A stretch of 64,000 bases of DNA, from contig NZ_FMZV01000015.1 of NCBI RefSeq assembly GCF_900101475.1, forward strand, positions 1 to 64,000. The letters are read 5' to 3'. Of the stretch, positions 1 to 8,314 are shown piece after piece. This stretch comes from Ruegeria marina (GTDB lineage Bacteria > Pseudomonadota > Alphaproteobacteria > Rhodobacterales > Rhodobacteraceae). The notes beneath the pieces were generated by a model. That model made no database searches, was not told the origin of the DNA, and saw only the letters and a list, made by a program, of their open reading frames with translations. The translations under genes were made by a program, and so were the position numbers. Position 1 is the stretch's first letter. Every line of letters begins with the position of its first letter.

Positions 1-689
1 AACCCCGCCCCTGGCGCGCCCAGCAGCGCCGCGCGCGGCACCCGCACATCCGAAAACCTCAGCCGCGCCAGCGGATGCGGCGCCATCACCTCCAGCCGCT
101 CGGCCACCTCGAACCCCGGCAGCCCCGCCGGCAGCACGAAAGCGCTCAGCCCTTTCGCCCCCGGCCCCTCGCCGGTGCGCGCAAACAGCGTGTAGACATC
201 GGCGATCCCCCCGTTCGAGATCCAGGTCTTCTCGCCGTTCAGCACATACCCGTCGCCATCGACCGTGGCGGTCATGGTGGAATTGGCCACGTCCGAGCCC
301 GATTGCGGCTCGGTCAGCGCAAAGGCGGCAATCGCCCGGCCGCTGCGCGTCAGCGGCAGCCACTCGGCCTGCTGCGCCGGCGTCCCGAAAAGCGAGATCG
401 CCCCGGTCCCCAGCCCCTGCATGGCAAAGGCGAAATCCGCCAGCCCGTCATGGCGCGCCAGGATCTCGCGGCTCAGGCACAGGCTGCGCACATCCAGCCG
501 CTCGCCCGCCGCCGCGCCCGTGGCCTGCAACCAGCCGCCCGCGCCCAGCTCCGCCACCAGCCTGCGGCAGGCCGCGTCCACATCGCCGTGATCCACCCGC
601 AGCCCGGCGCACCAGGCCTCCAGCCCGGCGGCGCGGGCGCGATGGCCCTCCTCGAAAAACGGCCAGCTCAGGAAACTCCGGTCCGCCAT
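1..689 (-). CDS. Acyl-CoA dehydrogenase, C-terminus cut by window edge
   Basis: FAD-dependent oxidation of an acyl-CoA at the alpha-beta carbons. The visible 229 residues start [18 protein letters not shown] and contain the family signature [10 protein letters not shown] followed by [15 protein letters not shown], the mid-domain region that contacts flavin and substrate. The start codon at 689 has a GGAGGAGAG ribosome binding site. It lies downstream of an enoyl-CoA hydratase on the same strand, separated by 108 bp that carry a dispersed 24-nt repeat. The context (fused anthraniloyl-CoA monooxygenase, SDR, hydratase) suggests that it oxidises a ring-derived CoA ester in aromatic catabolism; the substrate is inference. 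The remainder of the gene lies left of base 1. Confidence 0.9.
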   Translation of the reverse strand, partial: MADRSFLSWPFFEEGHRARAAGLEAWCAGLRVDHGDVDAACRRLVAELGAGGWLQATGAAAGERLDVRSLCLSREILARHDGLADFAFAMQGLGTGAISLFGTPAQQAEWLPLTRSGRAIAAFALTEPQSGSDVANSTMTATVDGDGYVLNGEKTWISNGGIADVYTLFARTGEGPGAKGLSAFVLPAGLPGFEVAERLEVMAPHPLARLRFSDVRVPRAALLGAPGAG

Positions 690-708
690 CTCTCTCCTCC
701 CCGCCCCT

Positions 709-732
709 GCTTCTTTCTGGTCCCAAATACTC
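709..732 (+). repeat. Dispersed 24-nt intergenic repeat, copy 1
   Basis: Core TTCTTTCTGGTC, two variable bases, then AAATACTC. It sits in the gap between the hydratase and the acyl-CoA dehydrogenase, antisense to both, just upstream of the dehydrogenase ribosome binding site. Six further copies occur in this window (10662, 40524, 51616, 51751, 60560, 60596), all intergenic. Confidence 0.85.
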
Positions 733-797
733 CGGGCTGCCATCGGTGCGCCATCGGTCCGAGCGACAATGGCGACGGGCAGCGCCCCGGCCCGGCC

Positions 798-1598
798 TCA
801 GTCGCCCATGAACACCGGCGTCTCGCGCGCCACGAACGCATGATAGGCCCGGTGGAAATCCTGGCCCTGCATGCAGATCGCCTGTGCCTGCGCCTCGGCC
901 TCGATCGCCTGCTCAAGCGACATCGACCATTCCTGCGCCAGCATCGTCTTGGTCATCATGTTGGCAAAGGCCGGCCCCGCCGCGATCCGGCCCGCCATCT
1001 CCCCGGCCTGCGCCAGCAGTTCCGCCTGCGGCACCACCCGGTTGAAGAACCCCCAGGACAGCCCCTCCTCGGCGCCCAGCGACCGGCCCAGATAGAGCAG
1101 TTCCGCCGCCCGCCCCTGACCGACGATCCGCGGCAGCATCGCGCAGGCGCCCATGTCGCAGCCCGCCAGCCCCACCCGGTTGAACAGGAAGGCCACCTTC
1201 GCCTCCGGCGTCGCGATCCGCAGGTCCGAGGCCATCGCGATGATCGCCCCGGCCCCCGCGCAGACCCCGTCAACCGCCGCGATCACCGGCTTGCCGCAGC
1301 CCACCATCGCCTTGACCAGGTCCCCCGTCATCCGGGTAAAGGCCAGCAGCTCCTTCATGTTCATCCGCGTCAGCGGCCCGATGATGTCATGCACATCCCC
1401 GCCCGAGCTGAAATTGCCCCCGTTGGGCGCAAAGATCACCGCCCGGACATCATCCTCGTACTGCAGCGCCCGGAACCAGTCGCGCAACTCGGCATAGCTG
1501 GCGAAGGTCAGCGGGTTCTTGCGCTCGGGCCGGTCCAGCGAAACCGTCGCCACCCCCTCCTCGATCCGGCACAGAAAATGTTCGGGCTCAAACCGCAT
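798..1598 (-). CDS. Enoyl-CoA hydratase/isomerase family protein
   Basis: Crotonase-fold enzyme, 266 aa, the usual length for the family. The oxyanion-hole segments are visible: [11 protein letters not shown] near residue 90 and [20 protein letters not shown] near residue 115-130. The start codon lies inside the end of the upstream MarR gene (11-bp overlap), which implies translational coupling. The canonical catalytic glutamate region reads [15 protein letters not shown], so its chemistry could be hydration or C-C bond hydrolysis rather than classical beta-oxidation. It is grouped with an SDR and an acyl-CoA dehydrogenase, suggesting a role in the beta-oxidation-like lower part of the anthraniloyl-CoA pathway (inference). 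Confidence 0.88.
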   Translation of the reverse strand: MRFEPEHFLCRIEEGVATVSLDRPERKNPLTFASYAELRDWFRALQYEDDVRAVIFAPNGGNFSSGGDVHDIIGPLTRMNMKELLAFTRMTGDLVKAMVGCGKPVIAAVDGVCAGAGAIIAMASDLRIATPEAKVAFLFNRVGLAGCDMGACAMLPRIVGQGRAAELLYLGRSLGAEEGLSWGFFNRVVPQAELLAQAGEMAGRIAAGPAFANMMTKTMLAQEWSMSLEQAIEAEAQAQAICMQGQDFHRAYHAFVARETPVFMGD

Positions 1599-2058
1599 CG
1601 CGACCCTCCTTCAGAATGCGTGTCAAATGATCCGTCATCGCCGCAGCCTCCTCACGCCCCAGCGCTCCAAGAAGCTCGCCGACCCAGACCTCATGCGCCG
1701 AGGCCTGGCGGACGAACTCTTCTTCACCCTTGCGCGTCAGCCGAACAAGGCTGGCCCGCCGGTCCCCCGGAACCGCCTCGCGCTGCGCGATCCCGTCCTC
1801 GACAAGACGATCCACGATCCCCGTGACATTGCCGTTCGACACCCGCAGAAGTTCGGAAATCTGGCTCATCTTCAGACCCTCTCGATGCCGGCTGAGCGCC
1901 GCCATCACGTCAAACCGTGGCAGCGTCGAACCGAATTCCGACCGGAGCCGTTCCCGCAACTCCGCCTCGATGCCCCGCGTCACCTTCAGCAGCCGCAACC
2001 ACAACCGCAACCGCGATTTCCCATCGCCGGATCCCGTCCCTCCAGGTGACACCATCAT
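1588..2058 (-). CDS. MarR family transcriptional regulator (within operon)
   Basis: Winged-helix regulator of 156 aa with the MarR core: [20 protein letters not shown] leads into the recognition helix [16 protein letters not shown], then the wing [17 protein letters not shown] chose the start at 2058 because its ATG overlaps the stop of the preceding SDR gene (ATGA); a longer reading frame running upstream inside the SDR gene looks spurious. A second in-frame ATG follows immediately at 2055. The 3' end overlaps the hydratase start. A regulator translated in the middle of a catabolic operon suggests feedback control by an aromatic acid or its CoA thioester, as is common for MarR proteins of CoA-dependent aromatic pathways. 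Confidence 0.88.
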   Translation of the reverse strand: MMVSPGGTGSGDGKSRLRLWLRLLKVTRGIEAELRERLRSEFGSTLPRFDVMAALSRHREGLKMSQISELLRVSNGNVTGIVDRLVEDGIAQREAVPGDRRASLVRLTRKGEEEFVRQASAHEVWVGELLGALGREEAAAMTDHLTRILKEGRDAV

Positions 2059-2810
2059 ACCTCTCCACCTGACAACGCCAGTACATGCCCGTTCACGGAA
2101 CGCGCCGCGCCGGAACACAGCCACAGCGCGGCTCCGGCGACTTCGTCGGTCTGAACAAATCGCCTTTGCGGATTGTGGCTGCACAGCGATTGCCTCGCCT
2201 CTTGCGGAGTCATCCCGGTCTTGTCGACGATGGTCGCCACCGACCGATCAAGAAGAGGCGTCTCGACAAAACCGGGGCAGATGGCGTTCACCGTGATCCC
2301 GCTGGCGGCAAGTTCGAGCGCCAGCGCGCGTGTCAGTCCCACCACCCCGTGCTTGGCGGCACAATAGGCCGAAACGTAAGGATATCCCTTGAGCCCTGCC
2401 GTCGATGCGATTGCAATCAGCCGCCCCGCGCCCCGCGCCTGCATATCGGCCAGACACGCCTGCCAAAGATGGAACACCCCTCCCAGATTGACTGCGATCG
2501 CGGCCTGAAGATCCGCCGCCCCCATGCGAGCGAAGGGCTTGGTCGGCGCGGCACCGGCATTGGCGATTGCCACATCCACCGGACCGAAAGCCGCGCGGCA
2601 GGCCGAAATCGCGGCTTGAACCGCGGCCTCGTCAGTCACGTCGCAGGAAATTCCGAAGCCGCCGATTTCGTCTGAAACCATTTTCAGCGGCTCGGGGCGA
2701 CGCCCAAGGATCGAAACGCGGGCGCCCGCTTGCGCGAACAGAACCGCCAATTCCTTGCCGACACCTGATCCGCCGCCGGAAATAACGACATGTTTTCCGC
2801 CGATATCCAC
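2055..2810 (-). CDS. SDR family oxidoreductase
   Basis: Classical short-chain dehydrogenase, 251 aa. The NAD(P)-binding glycine motif SGGGSGVGK is near residue 10-18, NAG near residue 84, and the catalytic S-Y-K is visible as IASTAGLKGYPYVSAYCAAKHG. It is the first gene of an operon SDR-MarR-enoyl-CoA hydratase-acyl-CoA dehydrogenase. Its C-terminal part (NP or NQ-RFVQTDEVAGAALWL...[14 protein letters not shown]) resembles the SDR at 31358 in this window; both look like 3-hydroxyacyl-CoA dehydrogenase-type SDRs. Probable role: oxidation of a hydroxyacyl-CoA in anthranilate breakdown (inference). Confidence 0.88.
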   Translation of the reverse strand: MDIGGKHVVISGGGSGVGKELAVLFAQAGARVSILGRRPEPLKMVSDEIGGFGISCDVTDEAAVQAAISACRAAFGPVDVAIANAGAAPTKPFARMGAADLQAAIAVNLGGVFHLWQACLADMQARGAGRLIAIASTAGLKGYPYVSAYCAAKHGVVGLTRALALELAASGITVNAICPGFVETPLLDRSVATIVDKTGMTPQEARQSLCSHNPQRRFVQTDEVAGAALWLCSGAARSVNGHVLALSGGEV

Positions 2811-2846
2811 CCTGACCTCCCTGCTTCCGTCGATCCTAAGTTGACC

Positions 2847-2895
2847 GCAAAATTAATTTCAAGAGGAAATATTTTAAACTGAAAATTTATTTTGC
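2847..2895. promoter_or_regulatory. AT-rich inverted repeat upstream of the SDR operon
   Basis: Two 13-nt arms, GCAAAATTAATTT (2847-2859) and AAATTTATTTTGC (2883-2895), are inverted repeats matching at 12 of 13 positions. They lie in an unusually AT-rich gap between the SDR operon start and the end of the second MarR gene. It is a candidate operator and promoter for the catabolic operon. No binding protein can be assigned from sequence; one of the two MarR proteins is the obvious guess. Confidence 0.45.
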
Positions 2896-2941
2896 CGCCC
2901 AAACCTGCAAAATTGCCCCGATCGGGGACAGTCCCTGCACG

Positions 2942-3418
2942 TCATCTTTTTTTGCGGGCCGGTATCGGAATGGCCACACGATCCGCCATCACCGCGGCAC
3001 AGCCGCGCTGAAGACGTTTGAGAATCGTGAGAAGCGAGGCGATCTCGACCTGTTCCAGCCCCTCGAACAATTTCTGCCGCACGGCATGCACATCTTCCGT
3101 ACAAGCCTCCAGCTTGACCCGGCCGGCGTCGCACAGCGACACCCTGGAGAACCGACGGTCATCCTCCATCTGCTCTTTCGAGACCAGCCCCCTCTCGAGC
3201 ATGCGGTCCACCAGTCGGCTGGTGGCGGTGCGCTCGATCACCGCCAGCGTCGCCAGATCGCAAATCGAGAGGGCGCCTTGATCCGCCAGACATTGAAGCA
3301 GCCGCCACTCGACCAGCTTCAGCCCATGCGGTCGCAGAACGGCATTCATCATCTCGCGGATCTGCATGTTGAGCACCGAGAGGTGAAACTCTGGCGGGTC
3401 CTGATTTTCGATCCCCAT
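2942..3418 (-). CDS. MarR family transcriptional regulator (divergent from monooxygenase)
   Basis: Regulator of 158 aa with a clear MarR winged helix: ILRPHGLKLVEWRLLQ-type dimer/HTH entry (seen as RPHGLKLVEWRLLQCLADQG), recognition helix ERTATSRLVDRMLERG, and wing EDDRRFSRVSLCDAG. It is transcribed away from the fused monooxygenase gene with a 138-bp shared control region containing a perfect short palindrome at 3495-3512, the arrangement expected for a repressor of the divergent gene. It is distinct in sequence from the MarR protein at 1588-2058, so the locus has two regulators. Confidence 0.9.
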   Translation of the reverse strand: MGIENQDPPEFHLSVLNMQIREMMNAVLRPHGLKLVEWRLLQCLADQGALSICDLATLAVIERTATSRLVDRMLERGLVSKEQMEDDRRFSRVSLCDAGRVKLEACTEDVHAVRQKLFEGLEQVEIASLLTILKRLQRGCAAVMADRVAIPIPARKKR

Positions 3419-3494
3419 GATGCGCCCTCTTTTGCGTCAGTTTCCCAAGCGGTTCCAGATCGAGAGAAACTTTATGCTTAAACTAATTCACATT

Positions 3495-3512
3495 ATGTGT
3501 TATTGCACACAT
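3495..3512. promoter_or_regulatory. Palindromic candidate MarR operator
   Basis: ATGTGT, six bases TATTGC, then ACACAT: a perfect inverted repeat in the divergent region, 45 bp before the monooxygenase start codon. Its size and symmetry fit a MarR dimer site. The preceding 3471-3487 segment is AT-rich and could hold promoter elements, but I cannot assign -35/-10 boxes securely. Confidence 0.5.
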
Positions 3513-3556
3513 ACAGGAAATCCCGACTCGCGAAAAGTCGCAACGGAGAAGTGACC

Positions 3557-5908
3557 ATGAAGATCAGCGTTATCGGCGGCGGCCCCGGCGGGCTTTATAT
3601 GGCGCTGCTGACCAAAAAAGCGCGGCCCGATTGGGACATCGAGGTCTACGAGCGCAACCGGGCCGACGATACATTCGGGTTCGGCGTGGTGTTCTCGGAT
3701 GAAACGCTGGACGAGTTTCTCAGCCGCGACAAACCGGTCTTTGAACGGATACGGGACGAATTCGCCTACTGGGACGACATCGCCATCCACTTCAAGGGTC
3801 AGGAAATGCGCTGCGCCGGCAACGGGTTTTGCGGCACCTCGCGCCAGACCCTGCTGACCATCCTGCAAGATCGTTGCAGCGAACTGGGTGTCAGGATGCA
3901 TTTCGGCGTCGAAATCGACGCAGCCAATCTCAAGGTCCAGTTCGCAGATTCGGATGTCATCGTCGCAAGCGACGGAATCAACTCGGCGATCCGGGCAGCG
4001 AACACCGAAGGGTTCCGCCCCTCGACCGTCTGGAAATCGAACCGGTTCTGCTGGATGGGATCGACACGTCCGATGGACGAGTTCAACTATTTCTTCCGCG
4101 AAACCGAACACGGCCGGATGGTGGCGCATTGCTACCAGTACGAAAAGGACCACTCCACCTGGGTCTTCGAAATGGACGAGGAAACCTGGCAGGGCCACGG
4201 GTTCCGGGAATTCGACGAAGAGGATTCCAAGGCCAAGCTGGAGGCGATCTTTGCCGAGGAACTTCAAGGCCATCCGCTGCTTCTGAACCGGTCGAACTGG
4301 CGCAACTTCCCGCGTATCTTCTGCGAGAACTGGTACACCGGCAATATCGTCATCCTTGGCGATGCAAAGGCCAGCGCCCACTTTTCCATCGGCTCGGGCA
4401 CCAAACTGGCCATGGAATGCGCCATCGCCCTTTCGGACGCGCTGCTCGCCCATGCCGAAACCGATGTTCAGGCCGCGTTCCGCGCCTATGACGCCGCACG
4501 CCGTACCCCCTGCCAGGTCATCCAGCACAATGCCGACGTATCCCTGGCCTGGTTCGAGCACATGAACCGGTCCTGGGACATGGACCCCTACCAGTTCGCA
4601 ATGGTGGTGATGTGCCGGGCAAAGTCGATTACCTACGACAACCTGATCATCCGCGACCCGAGCTTTGTCGAAAAGGTCGACAGCGAATGGTACGAGCGTC
4701 ATTTCCGCGAAACCGGTGAGGACCTGCGCAAGAGCCGCCCGACGCCGATGTTCTCATCGTTCAGGCTGCGCGACATGGTGCTGCCCAACCGTGTGGTGAT
4801 GTCGCCGATGGCGCAGTACTCGGCCGACGAGGACGGAAACCTGACCGACTGGCACAAGGTGCATTACTGCAGTCACGCCACCGGCGGCATGGGGCTTTTG
4901 TTCTGCGAAATGACCTGCCCTTCGCCCGACGCGCGGATCTCGCTGGGGTGCCCCGGCATGTGGACCGACGCACACGAGGCGCAGTGGAAGGAAATCGTGG
5001 ATTTCGTGCACACGCATTCCGATGCGCGGATCGCCATGCAACTCGGGCATTCCGGTCGCAAGGGAGCCACCCAGCTTGGCTGGGAGAGCCCGGACGTGCC
5101 GATTGCCGATCCGGCCAGGCGCTGGCCGCTGATGTCGGCCTCGGCCCTGCCGTGGGAACCGGGCGTGTCAGAGACCCCGCGCGAGATGACCCGCGCCGAC
5201 ATGGACCGGGTGCGCGATGATTTCGTTCAGGCCGCGCAGCGCGCCGCCCGCGCCGGCTTCGACTTGCTGGAACTGCATTGCGCGCACGGCTATCTGCTGG
5301 CGTCTTTCCTGTCGCCCCTGACCAACAGGCGGACCGACGACTATGGCGGCCCCGTGGAAAACCGCCTGCGTTTTCCCCTTGAGGTATTCGCGGCGATGCG
5401 CGCGGTCTGGCCCGCCGAACGCCCGATGTCCGTGCGCGTCTCTGGATCCGACTGGAAGGAGGGTGGTCTGAGCGAGGCCGACCTGTTCACGATCTCCGAA
5501 GCCTTCGCTGCGGCGGGGTGCGACCTGATCGACGTCTCTGCCGGCCAGACTGTCCCCGATCAGGAGCCGGTCTACGGGCGCATGTTCCAGACTCACCTGG
5601 CCGAGGCGGTGCGCAATGTGCCCGGCATCGCCACCATGGCGGTCGGCGCCATCACCGAACCCGCGCAGGTCAACACCATCCTGCATACCCGCCGGGCCGA
5701 TCTGGTTGCTTTGGGACGTCCGCACATGTGGAACCCCTATTTCACGCATCAGGCGGCCGCATGGTACGGTGCTGTCAACAAGCGCGCCTGGCCCCGGCAG
5801 TACGAAAGCGGCGCCGCCCAGGCCTTCCGGGAGGCCGAAAAGACCCGTGAGCGGATGCTGGAACTGCAACGAAAGGCCAAACCCGGACGCCACGTCCGCA
5901 CCGACTGA
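3557..5908 (+). CDS. Fused anthraniloyl-CoA monooxygenase / OYE-type reductase (salicylyl-CoA 5-hydroxylase family)
   Basis: Two-domain flavoenzyme, 783 aa. Residues 1-390: FAD-dependent aromatic hydroxylase with the dinucleotide motif GGGPGG at 7-12 and the family segment TFGFGVVFSDETLDEF. Residues from about 398: an Old-Yellow-Enzyme-like FMN domain with HSGRKG near 496 and HGYLLASFLSPLTNRRTDDY near 575. This architecture is that of 2-aminobenzoyl-CoA monooxygenase/reductase of Azoarcus, which hydroxylates and then reduces the ring of anthraniloyl-CoA; databases often name homologues bifunctional salicylyl-CoA 5-hydroxylase/oxidoreductase. Start at 3557 chosen because GGAGAAG precedes it and the glycine motif follows at once; an upstream in-frame start at 3497 lies in the operator. 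The CoA ligase expected for this pathway is not in the window. Confidence 0.88.
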   Translation: MKISVIGGGPGGLYMALLTKKARPDWDIEVYERNRADDTFGFGVVFSDETLDEFLSRDKPVFERIRDEFAYWDDIAIHFKGQEMRCAGNGFCGTSRQTLLTILQDRCSELGVRMHFGVEIDAANLKVQFADSDVIVASDGINSAIRAANTEGFRPSTVWKSNRFCWMGSTRPMDEFNYFFRETEHGRMVAHCYQYEKDHSTWVFEMDEETWQGHGFREFDEEDSKAKLEAIFAEELQGHPLLLNRSNWRNFPRIFCENWYTGNIVILGDAKASAHFSIGSGTKLAMECAIALSDALLAHAETDVQAAFRAYDAARRTPCQVIQHNADVSLAWFEHMNRSWDMDPYQFAMVVMCRAKSITYDNLIIRDPSFVEKVDSEWYERHFRETGEDLRKSRPTPMFSSFRLRDMVLPNRVVMSPMAQYSADEDGNLTDWHKVHYCSHATGGMGLLFCEMTCPSPDARISLGCPGMWTDAHEAQWKEIVDFVHTHSDARIAMQLGHSGRKGATQLGWESPDVPIADPARRWPLMSASALPWEPGVSETPREMTRADMDRVRDDFVQAAQRAARAGFDLLELHCAHGYLLASFLSPLTNRRTDDYGGPVENRLRFPLEVFAAMRAVWPAERPMSVRVSGSDWKEGGLSEADLFTISEAFAAAGCDLIDVSAGQTVPDQEPVYGRMFQTHLAEAVRNVPGIATMAVGAITEPAQVNTILHTRRADLVALGRPHMWNPYFTHQAAAWYGAVNKRAWPRQYESGAAQAFREAEKTRERMLELQRKAKPGRHVRTD

Positions 5909-5916
5909 CCGGCGGA

Positions 5917-5939
5917 CCCGGATCAATGCGCGATCCGGG
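5917..5939 (+). terminator. Hairpin after the monooxygenase gene
   Basis: CCCGGATC, seven-base loop, GATCCGGG: an 8-bp perfect stem beginning nine bases after the stop codon. No U-run follows, so intrinsic termination is uncertain. Confidence 0.35.
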
Positions 5940-6100
5940 GCAGCACCACGGCAGGACAATGACAAAAGGGGAGAGGGCGCACAGCCCGATCTCCTTCGTC
6001 GCTAGTCTGTCCCGTTGAATTCCCGTGGCCCCGACGCCGATATCCGGATCGATTTTCCAAGCGGCATGCTCTATGGAGCTTCGCAAGAAGGAACCTCCTG

Positions 6101-6787
6101 ATGCACGCCACCTATCTCGAACAGATCACCGCGCAGTCCGACCCGACACGCGCCGTCGAAATGGCCGCCTACCACAAGGCGCCGCGCCGATATCTGGGCG
6201 TTGCCAACCCGGTCCTGAACGATCTGACAAAAGTCTGGCGACAATCGCTGGATCTCCCCTCCCGCGTCAACCTGGCCGATGCTCTCTGGCAGACCGACAT
6301 TCACGAGGCGCGCCTGGCTGCCGCGAAACTCCTCACTCAGGCGCGCATCCGCCCGGATGGCGCGGTCTGGGCGCTGCTGACCAGTTGGCTGCCGGATCTC
6401 GATGCCTGGGCGGTGTCCGACCATGTGGCCATGGCGATGCAGAAACGCCTGGTTGCCGATCCCGCACGACTGGACGAGGTAGAGACATGGACGCGCTCCG
6501 ATCACATGTGGACCCGGCGCGCGGCACTGGTCGCCACCTTGCCCTGGGCCAAGATGAACAACCCCAAGCCCGCCGATACGGCCGCCCGCGACCGAATCCT
6601 GGGCTGGGCCGCCGGATACGTGCCCGAGCGCGACTGGTTCATGCAAAAGGTCATCGCGTGGTGGCTGCGCGACCATTCCAAGCACGACCCCGATGCCGTG
6701 CGCGCCTTTCTGGCCGAACATGGCGCCGCGATGAAGCCCTTTGCCCGCAAGGAAGCGGGTAAATATCTGAAGGGTCAGTTGGAATAG
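6101..6787 (+). CDS. DNA alkylation repair protein, AlkD-like
   Basis: HEAT-repeat protein of 228 aa, the usual length of the AlkD family of N3/N7-alkylpurine glycosylases. Recognisable features are the N-terminal YHKAPRRYLGVANPVLNDLTK, the central WLPDLDAWAVSDHVA and WTRSDHMWTRRAALVATLPW, and the C-terminal VPERDWFMQKVIAWWLRDHSK, where aromatic and Asp/Arg residues line the DNA-binding cleft in characterised members. AAGGAAC precedes the ATG. Its stop overlaps the stop of the convergent lipoprotein gene by 13 bp. Acts on DNA in the cytoplasm; specificity cannot be inferred here. Confidence 0.88.
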   Translation: MHATYLEQITAQSDPTRAVEMAAYHKAPRRYLGVANPVLNDLTKVWRQSLDLPSRVNLADALWQTDIHEARLAAAKLLTQARIRPDGAVWALLTSWLPDLDAWAVSDHVAMAMQKRLVADPARLDEVETWTRSDHMWTRRAALVATLPWAKMNNPKPADTAARDRILGWAAGYVPERDWFMQKVIAWWLRDHSKHDPDAVRAFLAEHGAAMKPFARKEAGKYLKGQLE

Positions 6788-7212
6788 ACGTCCAGTTCCA
6801 CCAGTTGATCTATGGGCGCCAGAAGGGCTCGCATCGCCTCCAGAGACAGTCGGCTGCCGGCCCCCGGATCGCCAGCGACAGGGATCAGCGTGACATTTGC
6901 CATTGCTCCGGTCTTGCGCAGGACAACACGTCCGTTACGCTCCTGACTGACCAGAGAGGTCTCCATCCAGCGCCCGGGCACGGTCGGATCACCCAGCCCG
7001 GCAATCGTCTGGCGCGCACCGTCCCAGCCAGGCTGGAAATCTGCGGCCGCCTCTACGGGCTCCGGGGCGGCTTCAGGCTCCGCCTGTGTCCCGGATTCGG
7101 GCGTTTCGGCCTGCACCACCGGCTCGGATCGGCTGAACAGTTTGTCGGTGGTCGACCGCACCCGGTCACAGCCGGCCACAAGGATCAGGGAAATCAGCAG
7201 TATGTACCTCAT
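6775..7212 (-). CDS. Small lipoprotein of unknown function
   Basis: 145 aa beginning MRYILLISLILVAGCDR: a short hydrophobic signal with lipobox LVAGC, so Cys15 should become the lipidated N-terminus. An acidic, Pro/Glu/Ala-rich linker (roughly residues 35-60) follows, then a compact domain with DPTVPGRWMETSLVSQERNGRVVLRKTG, probably beta-rich. I do not recognise a catalytic motif. It is convergent with the AlkD-like gene (13-bp overlap) and divergent from moaA, 92 bp away. Probable location: inner or outer membrane, periplasmic side. Confidence 0.8.
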   Translation of the reverse strand: MRYILLISLILVAGCDRVRSTTDKLFSRSEPVVQAETPESGTQAEPEAAPEPVEAAADFQPGWDGARQTIAGLGDPTVPGRWMETSLVSQERNGRVVLRKTGAMANVTLIPVAGDPGAGSRLSLEAMRALLAPIDQLVELDVYSN

Positions 7213-7304
7213 GTCTTCACCCTAACCGCGGGCAGAGGTGACTCGCCAGCCCCAACCCACAAGGACACTTGTCGCAAGCGCCTTGCCGCTTTACCTATGT
7301 GCAC

Positions 7305-8312
7305 ATGACAGCTCCGCTTATCGACCCCTTCGCGCGCGCGATCACCTACCTGCGCGTTTCCGTGACCGACCGTTGCGATTTCCGCTGCGTCTATTGCATG
7401 TCGGAAAACATGACCTTTCTGCCCAAGAAAGACCTGCTGACACTGGAAGAGCTGGACCGAATGTGCTCGACCTTTGTCCGGATGGGGGTGGAAAAGCTGC
7501 GCATAACCGGCGGCGAACCTCTGGTGCGCCGCGACATAATGACCTTTTTCAACGGCATGACCCGCCATCTGGAAAGCGGCGCGCTCAGGGAATTGACGCT
7601 GACCACCAATGGCTCGCAGCTGGAACGCTTTGCCGACCAGCTTTTTGCAGCCGGCGTGCGGCGGGTGAACGTGTCCCTTGATACGCTGGACGACCAGAAA
7701 TTTGCCGACATCACCCGCTGGGGCCGGCTGCCCCAGGTCCTGCGCGGCATTGACGCGGCCCAGCGCGCAGGGCTGCGCATCAAGATCAACGCCGTCGCGC
7801 TCAAGGGCTTCAACGAGGAAGAGCTTCCCCGTATCACCGAATGGTGCGCCGAGCGCGGCATGGATCTGACCTGGATCGAGGTCATGCCGATGGGCGACAT
7901 CGGGAATGAAAACCGTCTGGGCCAATACTGGTCGCTCAAGGATGTGCGGGCCGAGTACGAAAAACATTATCGCGTCTCCGATCTTGCGGAACGTACGGGC
8001 GGGCCGGCGCGTTATGTCCGGCTGGAAGAGACCGGGCAGAAGATCGGCTTCATCACACCGCTCAGCCATAATTTCTGCGAAAGCTGCAACCGGGTCCGGC
8101 TGACCTGCACGGGCGAGCTCTACATGTGCCTTGGCCAGGAGGACATGGCCGATCTGCGCAAGCCGCTGCGCGATCATCCGGAGAGCGAAAAGCCGCTCGA
8201 GGATGCCATTCGCGCCGCCATCGGCCTGAAGCCCAAGGGGCACGATTTCGACTATTCCCGCCAGACGGTCGACGGCCGGATGTCGCGCCATATGAGTCAT
8301 ACGGGCGGCTGA
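7305..8312 (+). CDS. moaA: GTP 3',8-cyclase MoaA
   Basis: Radical-SAM enzyme for the first step of molybdenum-cofactor synthesis. 335 aa. The N-terminal [4Fe-4S]/SAM motif is C24-DFR-C28-VY-C31, the GGEP SAM-binding motif follows ([11 protein letters not shown]), and the C-terminal second cluster motif is seen as [18 protein letters not shown]; the chain ends in the characteristic Gly-Gly. Start at 7305 ([20 protein letters not shown]) is preferred over an upstream TTG at 7269 because family members begin here. It is two bases upstream of waaA, so the genes are probably co-transcribed although functionally unrelated. It supplies cofactor needed by enzymes such as the molybdenum hydroxylase at 34564. 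Confidence 0.97.
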   Translation: MTAPLIDPFARAITYLRVSVTDRCDFRCVYCMSENMTFLPKKDLLTLEELDRMCSTFVRMGVEKLRITGGEPLVRRDIMTFFNGMTRHLESGALRELTLTTNGSQLERFADQLFAAGVRRVNVSLDTLDDQKFADITRWGRLPQVLRGIDAAQRAGLRIKINAVALKGFNEEELPRITEWCAERGMDLTWIEVMPMGDIGNENRLGQYWSLKDVRAEYEKHYRVSDLAERTGGPARYVRLEETGQKIGFITPLSHNFCESCNRVRLTCTGELYMCLGQEDMADLRKPLRDHPESEKPLEDAIRAAIGLKPKGHDFDYSRQTVDGRMSRHMSHTGG

Positions 8313-8314
8313 CG

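Noticed and set aside
75-1826. 583-codon plus-strand open frame across the acyl-CoA dehydrogenase, hydratase and MarR genes
   Set aside because: Spans three genuine genes on the other strand and has low-complexity Arg/Pro/His composition.
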